From: Nocardia niigatensis NBRC 100131 | GTDB taxonomy: Bacteria > Actinomycetota > Actinomycetes > Mycobacteriales > Mycobacteriaceae | Length of the DNA stretch: 64,000 nt | Reading direction: 5' to 3' | NCBI RefSeq assembly: GCF_000308655.1 | Contig: NZ_BAGC01000052.1 | Location: 1 to 64,000, forward strand | In this document: piece by piece, positions 19,292 through 27,608 of the stretch | Layout of the letters: each line of letters opens with the position of its first letter | How positions within the stretch are numbered: position 1 is the first letter of the stretch | Position numbers and translations under genes: made by a program | The notes under the pieces: generated by a model | Database searches by the model: none | Seen by the model: only the letters and a program-made list of their open reading frames with translations | What the model was told of the DNA's origin: nothing

Positions 19292-20119
19292 TCAGATTCC
19301 GTAGACGCGCCGGGCGTTCGCCGTGGTGATCTTGGCCAGCTGCACCGGATCCTGTTCGCGCAGTTCCGCCAGCGCGCGCAGGGTGTAGGGCAGCATGTAC
19401 GACTCGTTCGGCGCGCCACGGAACGGGTGCGGGGTCAGGAAAGGCGCGTCGGTTTCCACCAGAATCAGTTCGTCCGGAACGAGTTTCGCCGCCTCACGCA
19501 ATTCGTGCGCATTCTTGAAACTGACCGTGCCCGAGAAACTCAGCACGTACCCCTCCTCCACGCAGGCCATCGCCATGTTCGCGTCGGAGGAGAAGCAGTG
19601 GAAGATCACGCTTTCCGGCGCGCCCTCGTCCAGCAGCACCGCCAGCAGGTCGTGATCGGCCTCCCGGTTGTGGATCATGAGCGGCTTGCCCAGCCGCTTG
19701 GCCAGGTCGATGTGCCAGCGGAAGCCCTCGACCTGATCCTCGATCTCCGCGCAGCCGTCCAGCTTGCCCGGCCAGTAGTAATCCAGCCCGGTCTCCCCTA
19801 CCGCGACCACGCGCGGGTCCGCGGCCAGTTGCTCGAGCTCGGCCTTGGCGGCGTCGTCGAGGTGGTTGGCGCGCGTCGGGTGCAGCGCGACCGCCGCGTA
19901 CACGCGGTCGTCCCAGTGCGCGGCGCGGACCGCGAAGCGCGCGGCCTCCAGATCGTCGGCGACCGTCACCAGCTCCCGCACGCCCACCGCGCGAGCCCGG
20001 TCCACCAGGGCCGCAACCGATTCCGGATCGGTGGCCCCGCAGGCGTCGATGTGGGTGTGCGCGTCGATGAGCGGCGACAGCGGCGCGGGCGGCTCGGGTG
20101 CAGGTCGGCGACCGGTCAT
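19292..20119 (-). CDS. tatD: TatD family metal-dependent DNase
   Basis: A 275-residue amidohydrolase-fold protein. Metal ligands are visible in DAHTHID (N-terminus), GETGLDYYW (Glu), IHNREAD (His), FHCFS (His) and the final ETDAPFL (Asp). TatD enzymes are 3'-5' exonucleases that process damaged DNA. Start ATG 20119 was chosen because homology begins at LIDAHTHID; the frame is open further upstream, overlapping the divergent metG promoter. In the conserved order it precedes rpfB on the same strand and is divergent from metG, as in M. tuberculosis. Confidence 0.94.
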   Translation of the reverse strand: MTGRRPAPEPPAPLSPLIDAHTHIDACGATDPESVAALVDRARAVGVRELVTVADDLEAARFAVRAAHWDDRVYAAVALHPTRANHLDDAAKAELEQLAADPRVVAVGETGLDYYWPGKLDGCAEIEDQVEGFRWHIDLAKRLGKPLMIHNREADHDLLAVLLDEGAPESVIFHCFSSDANMAMACVEEGYVLSFSGTVSFKNAHELREAAKLVPDELILVETDAPFLTPHPFRGAPNESYMLPYTLRALAELREQDPVQLAKITTANARRVYGI

Positions 20120-20207
20120 GCCCGGCCCCCGGAAGAACGACGAGCGGCGGCTGCCACGGGGATATTCACGCGAGCGACGAAGGACACGCAGATAGAGTAG
20201 ACACACC

Positions 20208-21764
20208 ATGAGCGCATCCGATCGCCCCGCCTTTTACATCACCACGGCCATCGCGTACCCGAACGGCGCCCCGCACATCGGGCACGCCTACGAGTACATC
20301 TCGTCCGATGCCCTGGCCCGCTTCAAACGGCTGGACGGCTTCGATGTGTTCTACATGACCGGCACCGACGAGCACGGCCAGAAGGTGCAGCAGGCCGCCA
20401 AGGCCGCCGGTCTCGCCGAGCAGGAGTACGCCTCGCGCAACTCCGATGTGTTCGAGCGCATGGACAAGGCGCTCGACATCTCCTTCGACCGCTTCATCCG
20501 CACCACCGACGAGGACCACCTCGCCGCGTCGGTCGCGATCTGGGAGCGCATGGTCGAGGCCGGGGACATCTACCTCGACACCTACGCCGGCTGGTACTCG
20601 GTGCGCGACGAGGCCTTCTACACCGAGGAGGAGACCACCCTCCTCGAGGACGGCACCCGCGTCTCCACCGACACCAAGACCCCGGTGGAGTGGACCGAGG
20701 AGTCGAACTACTTCTTCCGCCTGTCCAATTACCAGGACAAGCTGCTCGAACTGTACGAGTCCACGCCGGAATTCATCGCGCCCGCGACCCGTCGCAACGA
20801 GATCGTCTCGTACGTGAAGGCCGGGCTGAAGGATCTGTCGATCTCCCGTACCACCTTCGACTGGGGTGTGCCGGTGCCGGGTCATCCCGAGCACGTCATG
20901 TACGTGTGGGTGGACGCGCTCACCAACTACCTGACCGGCGCGGGCTTCCCCGACACCGATTCGGCGTCGTTCCAGCGGTATTGGCCCGCGGACCTGCACA
21001 TCATCGGCAAGGACATCTCGCGGTTCCACACCGTGTACTGGCCCGCCTTCCTGATGAGCGCCGGAATCGAGCTCCCCAAGCGGGTTTTCGTGCACGGCTT
21101 CGTCAACTACAAGGGCGAGAAGATGTCCAAGTCGGTCGGCAATGTGGTCGATCCGATGGACCTGGTCGACACCTTCGGCCTGGATGCCGTGCGCTTCTTC
21201 CTGCTGCGCGAGATCTCCTACGGCCAGGACGGCTCCTACAGCCACGAGGCCATCGTCAACCGCATCAATGCCGATCTGGCCAACGAGTACGGCAACCTGG
21301 CCCAGCGCTGCTTGAAGATGGTGGCCCGCGACTTCGGCGGCGTGGTCCCCACTCCGGGCGAGTACACCGAGGACGACCGCGCCCTGCTGGAACGCGCCAA
21401 CGGCCTGTTGGAGAAGGTCCGGGCCGAATTCGACCAGCAGCAGATCCATCTGGGCCTGGAGCAGCTGTGGCTCACCCTCGGTGAGACCAACCGCTACTTC
21501 TCCGCCCAGGCGCCCTGGACCCTGGCCAAGGCCGGCACCCCGGAGGACACCGCCCGCGAGGGCACCATCCTCTACGTGACCATGGAGGTGCTGCGCATCG
21601 TCTCGATCCTGGTCCAGCCGGTCATCCCCGGCTCGGCCGGCAAGATCCTGGACCTGCTCGGCGTCACCGACCGCGCCTTCGCGGACATCGCCACCCCGCT
21701 GCGGCCGGGTGCCACCCTGCCGGAACCGGCCGTGGTCTTCCCGAAGTACGTCGAGCCGAAGTAG
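20208..21764 (+). CDS. metG: Methionyl-tRNA synthetase
   Basis: A 518-residue class I aminoacyl-tRNA synthetase. HIGH motif in APHIGHAYEY (residues 23-32), KMSKS at about residue 305, and tRNA-binding motifs of MetRS (WVDALTNYLTGAG). It lacks the four-Cys zinc knuckle of the E. coli type, as expected for the actinobacterial form. Length equals the mycobacterial enzyme (Rv1007c). It is the last conserved gene before the regulator and beta-lactone region, and a long hairpin follows it. Confidence 0.97.
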   Translation: MSASDRPAFYITTAIAYPNGAPHIGHAYEYISSDALARFKRLDGFDVFYMTGTDEHGQKVQQAAKAAGLAEQEYASRNSDVFERMDKALDISFDRFIRTTDEDHLAASVAIWERMVEAGDIYLDTYAGWYSVRDEAFYTEEETTLLEDGTRVSTDTKTPVEWTEESNYFFRLSNYQDKLLELYESTPEFIAPATRRNEIVSYVKAGLKDLSISRTTFDWGVPVPGHPEHVMYVWVDALTNYLTGAGFPDTDSASFQRYWPADLHIIGKDISRFHTVYWPAFLMSAGIELPKRVFVHGFVNYKGEKMSKSVGNVVDPMDLVDTFGLDAVRFFLLREISYGQDGSYSHEAIVNRINADLANEYGNLAQRCLKMVARDFGGVVPTPGEYTEDDRALLERANGLLEKVRAEFDQQQIHLGLEQLWLTLGETNRYFSAQAPWTLAKAGTPEDTAREGTILYVTMEVLRIVSILVQPVIPGSAGKILDLLGVTDRAFADIATPLRPGATLPEPAVVFPKYVEPK

Positions 21765-21775
21765 CCGGATCCGGT

Positions 21776-21799
21776 GCCGCCCGCCCTGCGGCGGGCGGC
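21776..21799 (+). terminator. Hairpin terminator after metG
   Basis: Perfect 10-bp inverted repeat GCCGCCCGCC / GGCGGGCGGC with a CTGC loop, 11 bases after the metG stop. Confidence 0.75.
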
Positions 21800-21967
21800 C
21801 ACCGAGTCGTACCCGCGCACGCCGGGTAGAGATTCCCCTCCGAACTCCACCGCCGCCGGAACGGGAACATGGCGCGTGAACACACGAACTGCCCGGTCCG
21901 AATCGTGCATCGGATCGGGCAGCGGCTGATCTCGCCGATCAAGCATCCGGCCCGGCGCCTGTCCGGG

Positions 21968-22789
21968 TCAACCCGGTGAGGTGGCACGAATTGGGGTACC
22001 CACGCTCGGAGTCGGGTCGGCGCGCGGCGTCAGCATGAACAACTGGTACGGGCAGTTGTCGGGATGCCAGGCATTGTAGGAACGCATGGTCAGCGCCATC
22101 TGCTCGCCGGATTCCGGATTCCGGACCAGCACCAGTGAATCATTGAATTCCGCTTCGCTCAGATCGGTGGTCCAGAAGCGCTCGAAGTCCGGGTTCACCC
22201 GGCAGGTGTCGAGTATCTGGGCCAGCCGCTCCGGCGCCACCGTGCCGGGCGCGTTCACCCGCAGGATGAACAGCAGCCGGTGCACGATCAGCTCCCAGTT
22301 GATCAGCACCTCCCGCGCGATCGGCTCGGTCATCATCCGCTCGATGACGTTCGCCGGGCGGCCGGAATCCGGGTCGCTGGGCATCAGCCACGGAAAGGCT
22401 TCGCGCGCGGCCTGATTCGCCGCGAGGATCTCGTATTCAGGGGTCCGGTGATAGAAGGCCGGGAACGGCAGCGCCTCCAGATGCTCGAGGTCCTCCGCGC
22501 GCAGCGCCGGCGGCCACACCCCGGCCTCCACGGCGGACGGCATCGGCAGCGCCAGCGAGCCCATCTTGCGCAGCAGCCAGACCGGGGCCTGCATGGCCCG
22601 CGACCAGTCCGCCAGCCGATCCGGGGACATGGGCCGATCGCCCGTCTCGAGCTTCCGGTAGAGCGACAGGCTCACGAACATCCGCCGCGCGACCTCGTCC
22701 TGGGTCAGTCCGAGCTGCTCGCGCCGATAGCGCATGAACATGCCGAGCAGAGGCTGTTCGGGGATGGTCTCGATCGCATCGAGCACCAC
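21968..22789 (-). CDS. XRE regulator with MmyB-like ligand-binding domain (copy 1)
   Basis: A 273-residue protein starting at GTG 22789 (GGAGG upstream). The N-terminal helix-turn-helix is RREQLGLTQDEVARRMFVS with LYRKLETGDRPMS. The rest is the PAS-like ligand-binding domain typical of MmyB-type actinobacterial regulators (YEILAANQAAREAFPW; RSYNAWHPDNCPYQLFMLTP near the end). MmyB-like domains are thought to bind fatty acyl ligands. The gene starts 26 bases after the stop of its paralogue and shares its plan throughout, so it is a tandem duplicate. Position suggests possible control of the lipid cluster at 25.6 kb (inference). Confidence 0.88.
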   Translation of the reverse strand: MVLDAIETIPEQPLLGMFMRYRREQLGLTQDEVARRMFVSLSLYRKLETGDRPMSPDRLADWSRAMQAPVWLLRKMGSLALPMPSAVEAGVWPPALRAEDLEHLEALPFPAFYHRTPEYEILAANQAAREAFPWLMPSDPDSGRPANVIERMMTEPIAREVLINWELIVHRLLFILRVNAPGTVAPERLAQILDTCRVNPDFERFWTTDLSEAEFNDSLVLVRNPESGEQMALTMRSYNAWHPDNCPYQLFMLTPRADPTPSVGTPIRATSPG

Positions 22790-22815
22790 AGTGTCTACCT
22801 CCAGGGGGACGCGGG

Positions 22816-23622
22816 TCAGACGGTCGCGTAGGGATCGACGGTCGGGGTGCCGGGTGCGCGCGGCGTGAGCATGAACAGCTGGTACGAGCAGTTCTGCGGG
22901 TGAAAGGCGTTGTACGAGCGCATCGTAAGGCTCACGAGCCCACCGGTCGCGGGATCGCGGACCAGGACCAGCGAGTCGTTGAACACCTCCTCGTCCATGG
23001 GCGTGTTCCACATGCGCTCGAATTCCGGATTCACGCTGCAGGTTTCGACGATCTGGGCGAGCCGCTCGGGGGCGACGATCCCGGGCGAGAGGACCCGCAA
23101 ACCGAAGACCAGCCGATGGACGATGGTGTCCCAGTTGACCAGCAGTTCGCGGGCCTCGGGCACGGTCATGAACTGCTCGATGACGTTCACCGGACGCGCG
23201 GCATCCGCGCTCGCTGGCGACAGCCACGGAAAGGCCCCACCGGCGGCCTGATTGGCGGCGAGCACCTCGTACTCGGGAAACCGGTGGAAGTACGCCGGAT
23301 AAGGCAGCGCGTTGAGATGGTCGAGGTCCTCCTGGCGGAGAGCGGGCGGCCAGATGCCGCGTGCGAAGGTGGACACCTTCGGCATGGCCAGCGAGATCAT
23401 CTTCTCCAGCAGCCACATCGGCGCGTCCATGGCCGCGCACCACTCCTCGACCCGTTCGGCCGAGAGCGCGCGCTCGCCGTTCTCCAGCTTCCGGTACAGC
23501 GAGACGCTGATGAACATGCGCCGGGCGGCTTCCTCCTGGGTGATGCCCAGCACCTCGCGCCGATACCGCATATACATCCCGACCAATGGTTGTTCGGGAA
23601 TCAGATCGAACGCCCTGACCAC
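22816..23622 (-). CDS. XRE regulator with MmyB-like ligand-binding domain (copy 2)
   Basis: A 268-residue paralogue of the downstream gene. It opens MVRAFDLIPEQPLVGMYM where copy 1 has IETIPEQPLLGMFM, has the helix-turn-helix RREVLGITQEEAARRMFIS, and ends with the matching RSYNAFHPQNCSYQLFMLTP motif followed by a different tail. It is the upstream member of a tandem pair, divergent from a TetR pair across about 100 bases. Ligand and targets are unknown; family knowledge suggests acyl compounds. Confidence 0.88.
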   Translation of the reverse strand: MVRAFDLIPEQPLVGMYMRYRREVLGITQEEAARRMFISVSLYRKLENGERALSAERVEEWCAAMDAPMWLLEKMISLAMPKVSTFARGIWPPALRQEDLDHLNALPYPAYFHRFPEYEVLAANQAAGGAFPWLSPASADAARPVNVIEQFMTVPEARELLVNWDTIVHRLVFGLRVLSPGIVAPERLAQIVETCSVNPEFERMWNTPMDEEVFNDSLVLVRDPATGGLVSLTMRSYNAFHPQNCSYQLFMLTPRAPGTPTVDPYATV

Positions 23623-23726
23623 CTGACCCGCCTATCTTCCCGCTGTTCACGGGACTGCGGTCAGCCTACGGACGGGCGCGCGGCGCGGCGACGCCGGACC
23701 CGGACGACCCGGGCGGATGGCTTGAA

Positions 23727-24422
23727 GTGCAGTCACAATGCAACGATGTGCATATGCAGCCCATCGACCCGAGGAACAACCTGTCGCCGCGCGGGAACGG
23801 GCACTCCGATCGGCATCGGGCGGCGCGGGACGCGCTGTTGATCTCGCAGCGCGGGCGGCTGCTCGCGGGGATGAGCGAATGCGTCGAGGTCAAGGGGTAC
23901 AGGGGGACGACGCTGACCGACATCGTGGGCCGGGCCCGGGTGTCGCGGAGCACGTTCTACGAGCACTTCACCGATAAGGAGGAGTGCTTCGTCGCGGCGG
24001 TGGAGGCGGGAGCCGGTCTGCTGCACACCCGGATCTCCCAGGAGATGGCGAGGCTGCGGCATCCGGATGCGCGGGCGCTGGTGACCAATTCACTGACCAC
24101 CTACTGCGAGGTGGTCGTGGCCGAGCCGCAGTTGGCGCGACTGGTGCTGGTGGAGGCGTTCAAGGCGGGCGGCGCGGCGGTGGAGCGGCACGATGCCTCG
24201 CTGGACATGTTCACCGCGCTGTGTCGGGACTTCCATCTGCGGGCGCGGGCCGAGTCCGCGGATATGCCGGAGGTGAGCGACGGGCAGCCGGCCCTGATCG
24301 TCGACGCCATCGCGGAGCGCACCCGGCGGATGATCGAACGCGGGCAGATCGCCCTACTGCCGCAACGGATTCCGGATCTGTGCGCCTTCGCCTTCGCGGT
24401 CCTGCGGCTGCCGCGGGCGTAG
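23727..24422 (+). CDS. TetR family regulator (copy 1)
   Basis: A 231-residue TetR protein. DNA-binding helices are GYRGTTLTDIVGRARVSRST followed by FYEHFTDKEECFVAAV. The C-terminal ligand domain is closely related to that of the next gene (LARLVLVEAFKAG versus FARLMLVEAFKVD; AIAERTRRMI versus AIGERTRRVI). Start is GTG 23727 or ATG 23754; neither has a clear ribosome-binding site. First of two tandem paralogues heading toward the beta-lactone genes. Confidence 0.88.
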   Translation: MQSQCNDVHMQPIDPRNNLSPRGNGHSDRHRAARDALLISQRGRLLAGMSECVEVKGYRGTTLTDIVGRARVSRSTFYEHFTDKEECFVAAVEAGAGLLHTRISQEMARLRHPDARALVTNSLTTYCEVVVAEPQLARLVLVEAFKAGGAAVERHDASLDMFTALCRDFHLRARAESADMPEVSDGQPALIVDAIAERTRRMIERGQIALLPQRIPDLCAFAFAVLRLPRA

Positions 24423-24523
24423 CGACTGAGGTCACCCGCCCGCAATCCCGGTACGCCCATGTTCCGAAGGTCCACCGATAATAAACATCTGAAGCGAACG
24501 CGATTCAGTGAGAGAGGGAACGG

Positions 24524-25216
24524 ATGCGCGACAGGCAGGTCCACACGACGGCTGGCGCGCCCCACGGGACCACGTTGCAACGCACCAATTTCGACGAACG
24601 GCATCGCGCCGCCCGCGAAGCCGTCCTCACCTCACAGCGCGGCCGGCTGCTCGAGGCCATGGTGGAGTGCGTGGAGGCCAGGGGCTACCACGCCACCACG
24701 CTCACCGATATCGTGGCGCGCGCCCGGGTCTCGCGCAGCACCTTCTACGAGCACTTCGGCAACAAGGAGCACTGCTTCATCGAAGCGGTGCGCACCGCGT
24801 CCGACATCCTCGCGACCCGGATCGCCGACGAGCTGGCACAGCTGCCCACCGACGCCGGCGCGTACGAGCGCATCGAATCCATCGTGGTCACCTTCTGCGA
24901 AACCGTGGCCTCCGAACCGGATTTCGCGCGACTGATGCTGGTCGAGGCGTTCAAGGTGGATCAGGAGTCGGTGGCGCTGCGGGATCTGTCGGTGGATCGG
25001 TTCGCGGATCTGTACCGGGTCTTCTACGCTCAGGCGCGCGCGACCGATCCGAGCCTGCCGGTCATCGCCGACGAGCTGTTCGCCCTGATTCCGGACGCCA
25101 TCGGCGAACGCACCCGCCGGGTCATCGTGGCCGAGGGCGCGCACCGGGTGCCGGAATTGGCGCCGCTGTTCGTGGAATTCGTGATCGCGGTACTGGGCCT
25201 GCCCGCGCGGACCTGA
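24524..25216 (+). CDS. TetR family regulator (copy 2)
   Basis: A 230-residue TetR protein with GYHATTLTDIVARARVSRST and FYEHFGNKEHCFIEAV in the DNA-binding domain. It is a tandem paralogue of the gene 100 bases upstream. ATG 24524 has GAGAGGG upstream. It is the gene immediately before the nltA-like operon on the same strand, separated by 418 bases of regulatory-looking sequence, and is the best candidate local regulator of that operon (inference). Confidence 0.88.
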   Translation: MRDRQVHTTAGAPHGTTLQRTNFDERHRAAREAVLTSQRGRLLEAMVECVEARGYHATTLTDIVARARVSRSTFYEHFGNKEHCFIEAVRTASDILATRIADELAQLPTDAGAYERIESIVVTFCETVASEPDFARLMLVEAFKVDQESVALRDLSVDRFADLYRVFYAQARATDPSLPVIADELFALIPDAIGERTRRVIVAEGAHRVPELAPLFVEFVIAVLGLPART

Positions 25217-25634
25217 ATCGCCGCGTCCACGGCGCGAAATCCACTGTCGCTCAGACAGTTTTCGAATCAGGGCCGCCGGTGCCCGCGGGTGTGACGCGGC
25301 CGGGTGAACTCACTCACAGCGAGCAGCTCGGTTCGTCATCCTCGGGCCATACCGATGACACATAACGGTCGGTTGCCGAACGGTGACCACAGCGCCCGGC
25401 CATCGGCGTACCCCCACTTCAGCCAGGCCGCGCGCGGGCAGGCTGGGTGCGGAAATTTTGCGGCACCATACGTAACACTAAGCGCGCGTTCACGTTTCGT
25501 CTCAGACAGTTACACGGAACGCTTCAGTTCCCCAAGCTAGTTACCCTCGGGTAGCCTCAGTTCATCCGAGCTTGACGATCACACATTTCACTCTCTTCCA
25601 CGAGGTTTCAGCCTCCCAGTTCCAGGAGTCCCCT
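25217..25634 (+). promoter_or_regulatory. Upstream region of the beta-lactone operon
   Basis: About 420 bases with no supported gene and visibly lower GC near the operon. It holds an ACTGTC-5-GACAGT dyad (25243-25259), a second copy of CTCAGACAGTT (25250-25260 and 25501-25511), and the dyad TACCCTCGGGTA (25542-25553) about 80 bases before the nltA-like start. These are plausible sites for the adjacent TetR or XRE regulators. No -10 is certain. Confidence 0.45.
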
Positions 25635-26687
25635 GTGCCGCAATCTCGATTCGAGTCCATCGGCGCTTATCTGCCCGAGAAGCGTGTCACTACAGCCGAA
25701 CTGCTTTCGCAATTGAAGGAGGTCCCGGAGTTCGATCTCGAACGAATCACGGGCGTCAAGGAACGCCGTTTCCGCGACACCCGCCCGGAGACGCTCGAGG
25801 ACTCCTTCGCCCTGGCCATGAAGGCCGTCCAGGACTGTCTGTCCAGGTCATCCTATGCCGCAGGCGATCTCGACATCATCATCTCGACTTCCATCACGCG
25901 CAGTAAGGAGGGCACCAAGATGTACATGGAGCCGTCCTTCGCCGGCGCGATCGGCCGTGCCATCGGGGCCCGCGAGGACGTCATCGCCTTCGATCTCTCG
26001 AATGCCTGCGCGGGCATGATGAGTGGCGTCTACATTCTCGACCGCATGATTCGCAGCGGTGCGGTGAAACGCGGCATCGTAGTCAGCGGCGAGGCCATTA
26101 CGCCGATCGCCGAAACTGCCGTCAACGAGATTGCCAGTAAATACGATCTGCAATTCGCGTCACTGACCGTCGGCGATTCCGGCGCCTGCGTGGTGCTGGA
26201 CGAGGCCGTCGACGACAACGACAAGATCCACTACATCGAGCTGACCACCGCCTCGGAGTTCTCGCACCTGTGCCTGGGCATGCCCAGCGACAAGTCGAAC
26301 GGCGTGGCGCTCTACACCGACAACCGGAAGATGCACAACGAGGCGCGGTTCCTGCTGTGGACCGACACCCAGCGCAACTTCATGGAGGCGAACGGAATCA
26401 CCTTCGCCGACGAGGGTTTCGACTACATCATCCACCACCAGTTCGGCGCGGCCGCGATCCCGTTCATGAACGCGATCGCCGAGCGCGAGTTCGGCCACCC
26501 CATGCCGCCGGATCTCAATGTCATCGAGAAGTACGGAAACACCTCCAGTACTTCCCATTTCATCGTGCTGCACGATCAGCTCAGCCAGCAGAACCTGGCG
26601 GCCGGGTCGAAGATCCTGATGATTCCGGCGGCCTCCGGCGTCGTCGGCGGGTTCCTGTCCACCACCATCTCGTCGCTGAAGGTCTGA
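25635..26687 (+). CDS. nltA: Thiolase-fold condensing enzyme, catalytic subunit (OleA/NltA-like)
   Basis: A 350-residue KAS III/OleA-type enzyme. It should join two fatty acyl-CoAs head to head, giving a 2-alkyl-3-ketoacid. The nucleophile is Cys125 in FDLSNACAG, with His268 in IIHHQF and Asn302 in KYGNTSS completing the triad; Glu99 sits in MYMEPSF. GTG 25635 is preferred (AGGAG six bases upstream) over an upstream TTG. Together with the next three enzyme genes this matches the nltABCD order reported for nocardiolactone in Nocardia and lstABCD for lipstatin. The symbol is by homology and order. Confidence 0.82.
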   Translation: MPQSRFESIGAYLPEKRVTTAELLSQLKEVPEFDLERITGVKERRFRDTRPETLEDSFALAMKAVQDCLSRSSYAAGDLDIIISTSITRSKEGTKMYMEPSFAGAIGRAIGAREDVIAFDLSNACAGMMSGVYILDRMIRSGAVKRGIVVSGEAITPIAETAVNEIASKYDLQFASLTVGDSGACVVLDEAVDDNDKIHYIELTTASEFSHLCLGMPSDKSNGVALYTDNRKMHNEARFLLWTDTQRNFMEANGITFADEGFDYIIHHQFGAAAIPFMNAIAEREFGHPMPPDLNVIEKYGNTSSTSHFIVLHDQLSQQNLAAGSKILMIPAASGVVGGFLSTTISSLKV

Positions 26688-26696
26688 GGTACTGCC

Positions 26697-27608
26697 ATGG
26701 GTGTGCGCATCAAGTCCACCGGAATCAGCCGGGACACCGACACTTTCAGCATCGTGGAGCTGAGCGGCCGGGCCGCGCGGCGGGCCATGGAGAGCGCGGG
26801 CGTCGAGCCCGGGCAGGTCGGGGTCATGATCAACGCGGGTATCTTCCGCGACAGCAATACCGTCGAGCCGGCCGTGTCGGCCCTCATCCAGAAGGCCGCG
26901 GGCATCGGACTGGACTACGTGAAGGAGGACCCGCGGTCGTTCTCCTTCGACCTGATGAACGCCGGTACCGGCGTGCTCAACGCCGTGCAGGTGGCGCAGG
27001 CGGTCCTGGCCACCGGCAGTGCCGAGCACGTGCTGGTGGTGTCGGGTGACACCCACCCGTCACTGCAGCGCTCCGCGGCCGACGACGAATTCCCCTACGC
27101 CACCGCGGGTGCGGCACTGCTGCTGGAGCAGACCGGCGAGCCCGAGGGCTTCGGCCGGGTGCACACCCGCGCCGCCGCGGGCACCCCGGGCCTGGAGTCC
27201 TTCGTGGACACCGAGACCATGGGCGACCGCGGCCGCGGCATCATGACGGTCGAGCGCGAACCCGGCTACCTGGACCGGCTGCTGGCCGTCGCCGCCGACG
27301 CCGCGCGCGCCGCGCTGGCGGACAGCGAGATCGACGAGACCGCCACGGCCCTCATCGCCGCCACCCCGAGCGCCGACTTCCCGGCCCGCCTGGCCGCCGA
27401 ACTCGGCATCGCCCCCGAGGCGGTGTTCACGCCCGACCTGACCGACGGCGACCCGCACACCGCCGCTCTCACCCTGGCGTATCACGCGGCCGCCCAAGCG
27501 GATTCGCTGGCCGGATACCGGGATGTGCTGTTCGTGGCGGCGGGCGCGGGTCCCTCGGCCGCCGCGGTCGTGTACCGGCTCCCGGCCCTCGCCGGAGCCG
27601 CGGCGTGA
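26697..27608 (+). CDS. nltB: Thiolase-fold partner subunit lacking the catalytic Cys (OleA/NltB-like)
   Basis: A 303-residue KAS III-fold protein, shorter than its partner. At the position of Cys125 in the upstream gene it has Gly90 (FDLMNAGTG), and no His-Gln or Asn triad motif is seen, so it cannot perform the acyl transfer itself. Glu57 in TVEPAVSALIQ may be the base that such subunits donate across the dimer interface, as described for LstB in lipstatin synthesis. It starts nine bases after nltA and overlaps the next gene by GTGA, fitting an obligate heterodimer. Confidence 0.8.
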   Translation: MGVRIKSTGISRDTDTFSIVELSGRAARRAMESAGVEPGQVGVMINAGIFRDSNTVEPAVSALIQKAAGIGLDYVKEDPRSFSFDLMNAGTGVLNAVQVAQAVLATGSAEHVLVVSGDTHPSLQRSAADDEFPYATAGAALLLEQTGEPEGFGRVHTRAAAGTPGLESFVDTETMGDRGRGIMTVEREPGYLDRLLAVAADAARAALADSEIDETATALIAATPSADFPARLAAELGIAPEAVFTPDLTDGDPHTAALTLAYHAAAQADSLAGYRDVLFVAAGAGPSAAAVVYRLPALAGAAA

